From NCBI GenBank assembly GCA_040902925.1, contig JBBDWJ010000342.1, positions 1 through 11,612 on the forward strand: a stretch of 11,612 nt of DNA, in the 5' to 3' direction. Shown here piece by piece: positions 6,822 through 11,612 of this stretch. The notes below the pieces were generated by a model, which was not told the origin of the DNA, did not search any database, and saw only the letters and a list, made by a program, of their open reading frames with translations. Numbering within the stretch: position 1 is the stretch's first letter; every line of letters begins with the position of its first letter. Made by a program: the position numbers and the translations under genes. The stretch comes from JBBDWJ01 sp040902925. Its GTDB lineage: Bacteria > Acidobacteriota > Terriglobia > Bryobacterales > UBA6623.

Positions 6822-7643
6822 CTAGGAAGACACCGCCGGACCCGGCACGTTTTCCGCGGACCAGCGCGCCGAAGCCAGGTGGCCCGCCGCAAAGCCGATC
6901 ACGGCGCCGGTCACCGGGACCATGAGATGCCCCACCGTGATGTGGGCCGCTCCAATCGTGGGGCAACTGAAGTGCAAACTGAAGGTGCCCACCAAGCCGC
7001 CCAGAAAACCCGCCCCGGCGCAAGCAAAGCGCGGCGAGAACAACACGCCGCGGCGCAATAGCAACACGGCCAAAACGGCCGCCGGCAGCGCCAGCACGAA
7101 GCCGGCTTTATAGCATTTCCAGGCTTCTTGCACGAAAGGCTCGTCAATACGCCAGGGGAAGACCAGTGCCATGGCGCCAAAAAGCCCGACCACCGCGACG
7201 GCATGAGTGGCGATCCGGCTGAGCCGCCAGATTTCACCGGGGACCATTTCGCGGCTCAGGGTCACCGACAGCCACAAAGCGATCACGCCGATGACTCCAG
7301 CGAAGGCGGCAAAAGAAGCCGTGCTGACGCCGGGGGCATCCGACGACGCCATCAAAACCGCGAACAGCGCCGAAAAACCGCCGAACACCAACGCGAACGC
7401 AAGCGTCAGCTTGCCCGGCTCAGGCAACGGCTTGACGGGTTCGAGCGAACCCAGCACGTCTTGCTCGATCCTCGAGCGAACCGGCTCGGGGACCTGCCGC
7501 GGGCACGGCCGGCGGGACAACAATCCCCAAAGCCTCTGGCAACATTCACAATTGTCGAGATGTTTGCGGACCACCTCCGGCAGCCCCGACATGTCGGCCG
7601 GGCTCGTCCGATCGAGATACTCATTGACCTCTTGGCAGGTCAT
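6822..7643 (-). CDS. NrsF/DUF1109-type membrane anti-sigma factor with N-terminal zinc-binding motif
   Basis: This is a 273-residue membrane protein. Its cytoplasmic N-terminus has the anti-sigma zinc signature H-x3-C-x2-C (H28, C32, C35) with a further cysteine C3. Six likely membrane spans follow (about 78-98, 109-129, 146-164, 180-197, 206-223, 238-255). The late motif FSCPTIGAAHITVGH (C227, H234, H239) is typical of the DUF1109/NrsF family, negative regulators of ECF sigma factors. Its ATG overlaps the stop of the sigma gene (ATGA), the classic sigma/anti-sigma arrangement implying translational coupling and balanced amounts. It would hold the sigma factor at the inner membrane until a stress, possibly metal or oxidative and sensed through the Cys/His residues, releases it. 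The combination of a zinc-finger N-terminus and an NrsF-like membrane part is less usual. The signal is unknown. Confidence 0.8.
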   Translation of the reverse strand: MTCQEVNEYLDRTSPADMSGLPEVVRKHLDNCECCQRLWGLLSRRPCPRQVPEPVRSRIEQDVLGSLEPVKPLPEPGKLTLAFALVFGGFSALFAVLMASSDAPGVSTASFAAFAGVIGVIALWLSVTLSREMVPGEIWRLSRIATHAVAVVGLFGAMALVFPWRIDEPFVQEAWKCYKAGFVLALPAAVLAVLLLRRGVLFSPRFACAGAGFLGGLVGTFSLHFSCPTIGAAHITVGHLMVPVTGAVIGFAAGHLASARWSAENVPGPAVSS

Positions 7644-8233
7644 GCGTTCTTCCTCGCGGCGCTATCGAGGTTCAAAAGCTCGCGAAGCTTCTGGTAGGCG
7701 CGGTGCGCCTTCTGTTTCACCGAGCCGACGCTGGAGCCTGTCGCCCGCGCCACCTCTTCCAGGCTTAGTCCTGTGACCTTCAACATCTGGATCACTTCTT
7801 GCTGGCTGGGGGGGAGTTGCCCGACCAGCCGCCACAAATCCGTGTCGGCAGCATCGGGAAGCGCAGACTGGCCCGCACCTGAGGTACTCAAGTCCTCGAC
7901 CGCCAGTTCATTCGCATCGATCTGCCGCCGGCGCCGATAAGCATCGATACGCGTGTAGCGGGCGATGGCGAAGAACCACGGCAGCACCGGGGTACCCGGG
8001 CGATAGGTATGGCGTGACCGATGAATCCGTAGCCAACACTCCTGCAGCATGTCCTCGGCATAGGCCCGCGTTTGCAGAGGCCCGGCGAGGAACCGCAGCA
8101 GCATGGGCGAGACTCGCTCGACCAGCTTGGCAGCGGCTTCGCGGTCGGCTTGCTGATAGCCCGACATCAGCCGCTGCAACTCATCAGAGTCCGCTTGGGC
8201 CGTTCGCACGGCCGTGCCCCCTCGCATCTCCAA
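7640..8233 (-). CDS. ECF-type RNA polymerase sigma factor
   Basis: A 197-residue two-domain sigma factor. Region 2 spans about 20-102 (AEDMLQECWLRIHRSR at 59-74, then VLPWFFAIARYTRIDAYRRR, the region 2.3-2.4 helix that melts and reads the -10). A linker of about 35 residues follows. Region 4 spans about 133-187, with the helix-turn-helix GLSLEEVARATGSSVGSVKQKAHRA reading the -35. Regions 1 and 3 are absent, as in all ECF factors. The start TTG 8233 is favoured by GGAG six bases upstream; ATG 8227 lies directly on a GGAG with no spacing, and GTG 8209 has AGGGGG upstream and is a second option. The gene overlaps its anti-sigma partner by 4 nt. An autoregulatory promoter candidate lies about 65 nt upstream (8298-8324). 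The partner type suggests the group related to Caulobacter sigma-F. Confidence 0.92.
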   Translation of the reverse strand: MEMRGGTAVRTAQADSDELQRLMSGYQQADREAAAKLVERVSPMLLRFLAGPLQTRAYAEDMLQECWLRIHRSRHTYRPGTPVLPWFFAIARYTRIDAYRRRRQIDANELAVEDLSTSGAGQSALPDAADTDLWRLVGQLPPSQQEVIQMLKVTGLSLEEVARATGSSVGSVKQKAHRAYQKLRELLNLDSAARKNA

Positions 8234-8297
8234 TGTTTTCTCCGCCTATGCGCAGAACACGAGGTGGCGTCCCAAGCTATACGCTTCCCGATACATT

Positions 8298-8324
8298 ATT
8301 CGTGGACGCCACAGGAAAGGTTAC
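8298..8324 (-). promoter_or_regulatory. Candidate ECF promoter GTAACC-N16-CGAAT of the sigma/anti-sigma operon
   Basis: On the minus strand GTAACC (8324-8319) and CGAAT (8302-8298) are separated by exactly 16 nt. As I recall, Caulobacter sigma-F, which is also controlled by an NrsF/DUF1109 anti-sigma factor, recognises GTAACC-N16-CGAA. The site would start transcription near 8290, leaving a leader of about 57 nt before the TTG start. Positive autoregulation is the usual design for ECF operons. Confidence 0.6.
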
Positions 8325-8666
8325 GGGCGATTTACAGGCGCGCCCCCCTGATCGATCAGACGCTTGGACCCCAAAGGGACTGGGAGAACCAAAGCGCGTT
8401 TATCCACCCTGAAACCAAAAGCTTTGTCCTATGGTACACCAGTCGACCGGAGTGGCCGGGCGATTGGCCGCCCGCGAGGCTCGCGGCAGCGCGGCCTCAA
8501 ACGATACCGGCCGCAAGCCTGGCCGGCGCGCCAACTCAGGCAACGGCCGGCGTTCGACGGGCCACGACGGGAAGCGGCGGAAGCGTCTCGCGGGCGTCTG
8601 TTCCTTGCCGGCTAACAACGGCGTCGAGCGCTGCTCGCACAAATTTGACCTCTCGAAAGATTTTTC
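8325..8666. other. Gene-free GC-rich stretch
   Basis: No open frame here, on either strand, resembles a known family or has a convincing start site. The frames that exist have the low-complexity Arg/Ala/Pro/Gly make-up expected by chance in GC-rich DNA. I see no repeat of note. Confidence 0.55.
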
Positions 8667-8695
8667 TTGCCAAGCGCTGGGGGCGTCCGTATAAT
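8667..8695 (+). promoter_or_regulatory. Sigma-70-type promoter for the dksA-like gene
   Basis: TTGCCA (8667-8672), a 17-nt spacer and a perfect TATAAT (8690-8695) form a near-consensus housekeeping promoter on the plus strand. A start near 8702 is expected. The next plus-strand gene begins at 8994, so either the leader is about 290 nt long or a separate small RNA is made. Confidence 0.78.
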
Positions 8696-8701
8696 CGTTG
8701 G

Positions 8702-8993
8702 CATTTGGGTGGGCTCTAGTTCTTAGCATCTCTTCCGCCATAACCTGTAAAGCCTTTACAGCATGGTTCTAACGGCGCCGATCCGGTTAGGCCTCAGCGA
8801 TGCTGAGGGTCGTTAGAGCACTCATTCGAATCCTACCCTTCGGGGTTGAATTTTAATTCTCTTGATGGGCAAAAATCTGTGCGCGGCCCTCGAAACGAAA
8901 TCGGGGTTGGCGGGGTCTAAATCACCTGGAACGAAATGACGATAAAGTCACAGGCCTGCTGAGCGAGGAGCTCATCAGGCGGCAAGGGGAAAC
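8702..8993 (+). promoter_or_regulatory. Long structured 5' leader (or embedded small RNA) before the dksA-like gene
   Basis: Several stable stems follow one another. CTGTAAA-GCC-TTTACAG (8745-8761) is extended by CCAT/ATGG (8738-8741 and 8763-8766). GTTCTAACG (8766-8774) pairs with CGTTAGAGC (8811-8819), with one G-U, around an inner perfect hairpin CCTCAGC-GAT-GCTGAGG (8792-8808). ACCC-TTCG-GGGT (8835-8846) carries a UUCG tetraloop. CTAAC (8769-8773) could instead pair with GTTAG at 8786-8790, a possible switch. I do not recognise a named riboswitch, 6S, SRP, RNase P or tmRNA signature. The function is unknown. Confidence 0.5.
8954..8980 (+). promoter_or_regulatory. Hairpin immediately before the dksA ribosome-binding site
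   Basis: GCCTGCTGAG (8954-8963) pairs with CTCATCAGGC (8971-8980) over 10 positions with one mismatch, around a 7-nt loop CGAGGAG that itself looks like a Shine-Dalgarno sequence. It ends 3 nt before the AAGGGG site (8984-8989) that serves ATG 8994. It could tune ribosome access or mRNA stability. Confidence 0.5.
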
Positions 8994-9404
8994 ATGGCTA
9001 GGACAATTGTGAAAGAGCTAACAAAAGCCCAACTGAAACGGTTCCGGCAAATGCTCGACGATAAAGCCGAAGAGATCCGGGCCAACCTGCAATCGGCCAA
9101 GGCTAACAAAGCGCTTTCGCGCGGCGACGAGCCGCTGGATGAGGAAGAGCTGCCGACGCAAAGCCACGAGGAGTGGATCTTTCTGAACCGGAACAATATC
9201 GACGTGATGTTGCTGCGGGAGATTGATCAAGCCGTGGTGCGCATGAACGATGGCTCATTCGGCACCTGCCAGGAGTGCAGCGAGCCGATTTCGCTCAAAC
9301 GCATCGAGGCGTTGCCCTGGGCGCTTTACTGTGTGTCTTGCCAGGAAGAGCTTTCCTCCCAGGGGACGGAGCAGCCCGAGAACCGATTCGCCTATCGCGA
9401 CTGA
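8994..9404 (+). CDS. DksA/TraR-family zinc-finger transcription regulator
   Basis: A 136-residue protein with a long N-terminal helix pair (about 8-85) and a C4 zinc finger, GTCQECSEPISLKRIEALPWALYCVSCQ (C92, C95, C113, C116). DksA-type proteins insert their coiled coil into the RNA polymerase secondary channel and, with ppGpp, adjust rRNA and amino-acid promoters. The coiled-coil tip region reads DEPLDEEELPTQ (45-56). It is acidic but does not show the D-x-x-D-x-A motif of E. coli DksA exactly, so ppGpp synergy cannot be assumed. ATG 8994 follows AAGGGG by 4 nt. It is a single gene with its own sigma-70 promoter and long leader. The next gene on the right is convergent. A TraR/YbiI-like zinc-finger protein is the alternative; length and layout favour the DksA group. 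Confidence 0.88.
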   Translation: MARTIVKELTKAQLKRFRQMLDDKAEEIRANLQSAKANKALSRGDEPLDEEELPTQSHEEWIFLNRNNIDVMLLREIDQAVVRMNDGSFGTCQECSEPISLKRIEALPWALYCVSCQEELSSQGTEQPENRFAYRD

Positions 9405-9633
9405 AAAGCGCATGCCGGGTAGCCGCACCGTCGCGGTGGCGTCCACGTCCAGCCGCAGTTTTCCCTAGGAAGCCTGGTACAACTTGATCACTTTGTCCGC
9501 GGTCTGCGCTGGCTGACGCGAGCTACTCGCAAGCCCCGGGCAACGGCCAGAGCATGCCGCGACGGCACGCCAGTTCATTGGCCCCGAAGCGTCTTGCCGC
9601 ATGTTTTCACGGCGAGTCGGGCTGGCCGGAAGG

Positions 9634-10332
9634 CTACTCCGTATAGCGCCGCAAATCTTGCAGCTTGAGCCGGCCCGTGTAGACTGCCATCCCGAGGGCT
9701 GCGTGGATTCCCAGGCGGGTGAGCTCGTCGATCTCCTCGATCGTCGTTATCCCGCCGGCGGCCGTGAGCTCATGGCCGGTGCATCCGCGTAAGCGCCGGT
9801 ACCAGTCAAGATCCGTCCCCTGGAGCATTCCTTCCTTATCGACGTAGGTGCATAAAAACCCGCCGCAGAATGGCTCCAACTCGCGGATGACCGCTTCGGC
9901 CTCGAATTTTGTCGCTTCCTGCCAGCCCTTCACGACGATTCGGCCTCCCTTGGAGTCGAGGGCCAGCAGGATACGTTCCTTACCAACGGCGGCCACCAGT
10001 TCCTCCAAAAAGCCGCGGCGAACCCCCGACTCGTCGAACGCCGCCGTTCCGACAATGACGCGCGAAGCTCCGGCCTCTACCAAAACCTGAGCCCTCTCGG
10101 CTGAGCGAACTCCGCCACCCACGCGAGTCACCGCGCGCGAAGCCAGGGAGCGAACGATCTCGTCGTTGGCGCCCCTGCCCAGGGCGGCGTCGAGGTCGAT
10201 CACCTGAATGATCGGAAAACCCGCGAACCGCTCCAGCATGACCAGCGGAGCTTCTCCTTCGAGGGCCTTTTCGCGGCCCTGAACAAGTTGGACGACCTTG
10301 CCATCCATCAGATCGATACAGGGAATGACCAT
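9634..10332 (-). CDS. hisA: HisA: ProFAR isomerase (phosphoribosylformimino-5-aminoimidazole carboxamide ribotide isomerase)
   Basis: A 232-residue single (beta/alpha)8 barrel, slightly shorter than the usual 240-245. The two catalytic aspartates are present: D7 in VIPCIDLMDGKVVQL and D126 in LLALDSKGG. Phosphate-binding loops are VGGGVRS (71-77), VIVGTAA (92-98) and AAGGITT (191-197). HisA carries out the Amadori rearrangement of ProFAR to PRFAR, the fourth step of histidine synthesis, in the cytoplasm. The loop after strand 5 reads TYVDKEGMLQGTDLDW, where classical HisA has a T-x-I-x-x-DG-T-x-x-G form. This is a modest variation that deserves comparison with dual-function HisA/PriA. It is the last gene of a hisF-Nudix-hisA run, 18 nt after the Nudix gene. 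No strong terminator is seen in the 230-nt convergent gap towards the dksA-like gene. Confidence 0.92.
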   Translation of the reverse strand: MVIPCIDLMDGKVVQLVQGREKALEGEAPLVMLERFAGFPIIQVIDLDAALGRGANDEIVRSLASRAVTRVGGGVRSAERAQVLVEAGASRVIVGTAAFDESGVRRGFLEELVAAVGKERILLALDSKGGRIVVKGWQEATKFEAEAVIRELEPFCGGFLCTYVDKEGMLQGTDLDWYRRLRGCTGHELTAAGGITTIEEIDELTRLGIHAALGMAVYTGRLKLQDLRRYTE

Positions 10333-10350
10333 GGGTTTCCTTGGCGGTGC

Positions 10351-10830
10351 TTAAGAGGCGGGCTGGGATGCCGGTCCCCGCAGCCTGCGCAGCGCTTCGC
10401 GGCCGTAGAACCGGATAGCTTCCGGGACGTCCCATTTCGGGTCGTCGAGATCGGCCGCTGTGAACCAGCGAATATTGTTGTGTTCAGCGGGGGCGAGGCG
10501 GACATCGCTCGAAGCCGCTGTCGCGAAGTAAATCATCCCGATGTGGCGGTGGTCGCCGTGGATGTCGTGTACGTCGAGATAGGTCGGGGCAGTCAAGACC
10601 TTGGTGCCAGGAAAGCCGTCCGGAGCCCGCTCGCCAGACAGCGTGATTTCGAGGCCGCTCTCTTCGGCCACTTCCCGGTATGCGGCCTGCTCGGGGTCTT
10701 CGCCGATGTCGATGTGTCCGCCGACGGGCAGCCACTTGCGGAGCTTCTTGTGGTCAACCAGCAGGACTTTTTCGTTGTGGACCACGAATACCGATACCGT
10801 GAAATCAAGGTCGTAGAACAGGTGCGGCAT
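10351..10830 (-). CDS. Nudix hydrolase
   Basis: A 159-residue protein with a complete Nudix box G-x5-E-x7-R-E-U-x-E-E-x-G-U at residues 38-60 (G38, E44, R52, E53, E56, E57, G59). This is the magnesium-binding site that splits nucleoside diphosphates linked to another group. Strands before the box (FTVSVFVVHNEKVLLVDHKK, 10-29) and after it (HRHIGMIYFATA, 94-105) fit the fold. The frame is open further upstream into hisF, but ATG 10830 is the first ATG after the hisF stop and puts the box at a normal distance. Spacing is 32 nt from hisF and 18 nt to hisA, so it is almost certainly co-transcribed with them. The substrate cannot be read from sequence. It may be a housekeeping nucleotide cleaner or serve histidine synthesis, where phosphoribosyl-ATP loses pyrophosphate; the latter is speculation. 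Confidence 0.9.
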   Translation of the reverse strand: MPHLFYDLDFTVSVFVVHNEKVLLVDHKKLRKWLPVGGHIDIGEDPEQAAYREVAEESGLEITLSGERAPDGFPGTKVLTAPTYLDVHDIHGDHRHIGMIYFATAASSDVRLAPAEHNNIRWFTAADLDDPKWDVPEAIRFYGREALRRLRGPASQPAS

Positions 10831-10862
10831 GGCTTGGCTCAAATGACCCGGAACGTGTCGCT

Positions 10863-11612
10863 CTAAGAAGGGTTTCGGACCGTGATGCCGTGCTTGGCCA
10901 AAATGCCTTTGAGTCCGTCCACCGTGTACGTGGCGTAGTGAAAGATCGACGCCGCCAAGGCCGCATCGGCTTCGCCGTCGGTCAGGACGCGCACGAAATC
11001 CTCGGGCGTTCCGCCGCCGCCGCTGGCGATCACCGGCACCTTGGTGGCGCGCGACACGGCACGGGTCAGCTCGCAATCGAAGCCGGCCTGGGTTCCGTCG
11101 CAGTCCATCGAAGTGAGCAGGATCTCACCGGCTCCGAGATCCTCGCCTTGCCGTGCCCACTCGATGGCGTCCATGCCGGTATCCTTCCGGCCTCCATAGG
11201 TGAAGACGCTCCAATTTCCTGCCGAGCGGCGCCGCGCGTCAATGGCGAGTACTGTGGCTTGCGCGCCGAACTCGCCGGAAAGCTCGGTGATCAGCTCGGG
11301 GCGCTCGACGGCGGCCGTGTTGACCGAAACTTTGTCGGCGCCCGCCGTGAGGATCTTGCGGGCATCGGCCACCTGGCGAATGCCTCCGCCCACCGTCAGC
11401 GGAATGAACACCTTGCGGGCGGTTCGCTCGACGACGTCGATCATGATGTCGCGGCGGTCGCTCGACGCCGTGATGTCGAGGAACACCAGCTCGTCGGCGC
11501 CGTCGCGGTTGTAGATCTCACTCAGTTCGACGGGGTCGCCGGCGTCACGCAGGCTGACGAAATGGACGCCTTTGACTACGCGGCCGGCCTTGACGTCGAG
11601 GCAGGGAATGAT
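10863..11612 (-). CDS. hisF: HisF: imidazole glycerol phosphate synthase cyclase subunit (first few codons outside the window)
   Basis: The minus strand reads IIPCLDVKAGRVVKG from the right edge and stays open for 249 residues to the stop at 10863. About five N-terminal residues are missing. The catalytic aspartates are seen as CLDV (fragment residue 6, D11 in standard numbering) and AIDARR (fragment 125, D130). Phosphate loops are TVGGGIR, ASGGGGTPEDF and LAASIFHY, the last being the usual HisF ending of the barrel. HisF forms a complex with the glutaminase HisH and closes the imidazole ring, giving IGP and AICAR. HisH is not in the window and may lie upstream to the right. It is the promoter-proximal member of the visible hisF-Nudix-hisA run. 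Confidence 0.93.
   Translation of the reverse strand: MIPCLDVKAGRVVKGVHFVSLRDAGDPVELSEIYNRDGADELVFLDITASSDRRDIMIDVVERTARKVFIPLTVGGGIRQVADARKILTAGADKVSVNTAAVERPELITELSGEFGAQATVLAIDARRRSAGNWSVFTYGGRKDTGMDAIEWARQGEDLGAGEILLTSMDCDGTQAGFDCELTRAVSRATKVPVIASGGGGTPEDFVRVLTDGEADAALAASIFHYATYTVDGLKGILAKHGITVRNPS

Noticed and set aside
8072..8741. Open frames of 215 residues (plus, to 8719) and 113 residues (minus, 8400-8741)
   Set aside because: They have Arg/Ala/Pro-rich composition and no family resemblance. The first runs antisense into the sigma gene, and both overlap the sigma-70 promoter.
8824..8832. tRNA-like T-loop sequence TTCGAATCC
   Set aside because: The bases on either side do not form a T stem, and no acceptor or anticodon arm can be placed around it.
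9405..9633. Intrinsic terminator between the convergent dksA-like and hisA genes
   Set aside because: Only weak stems such as CACCG-TCG-CGGTG are present, with no following T-tract.

Overview
The window is GC-rich, densely coding bacterial chromosome. It contains no rRNA, tRNA, insertion sequence, phage gene or CRISPR array. The gene content (lipid A-type ABC exporter plus heptosyltransferase, DsbD-like redox domain, ECF/NrsF pair) points to a Gram-negative-type envelope. The many short palindromes between genes resemble those I recall from Acidobacteria such as Bryobacterales/Solibacter. That placement is an inference, not a proof.

Layout. 1-3516, all minus strand: a GT9 heptosyltransferase-like gene, then msbA 15 nt downstream, then the start of a YicC-type endoribonuclease gene that runs off the left edge. 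3517-5609: a sugar-acid block, with a KDPG/KHG aldolase (minus) divergent from an IolB-type isomerase (plus), surrounded by several families of palindromic repeats. 5610-8233, minus strand: an ECF sigma factor and its NrsF/DUF1109-type membrane anti-sigma factor, overlapping by ATGA, with a GTAACC-N16-CGAAT promoter upstream. 129 nt downstream of them lies an exported thiol-redox gene. 8234-8993: no gene; it holds the sigma-operon promoter, a consensus-like sigma-70 promoter facing right and a roughly 290-nt leader full of hairpins. 8994-9404: a DksA/TraR zinc-finger protein. 9634-11612, minus strand: hisF (cut by the right edge), a Nudix hydrolase and hisA, tightly spaced.

The most notable item is the redox gene at 5610-6692. 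Two reading-frame pieces in the same frame are separated by a single UGA, which sits where a thioredoxin-fold protein has the first cysteine of its CxxC motif (SADW-UGA-PYC). A 6-bp hairpin with a G near the start of its 5-nt loop follows 14 nt after the UGA, as expected for a bacterial SECIS. I read it as a selenoprotein: a secreted AhpC/TSA-like redoxin domain with a U-x-x-C centre, fused to a DsbD-alpha-like domain with its own C-x4-C pair. Its position next to an ECF/NrsF system suggests a stress-responsive envelope redox module.
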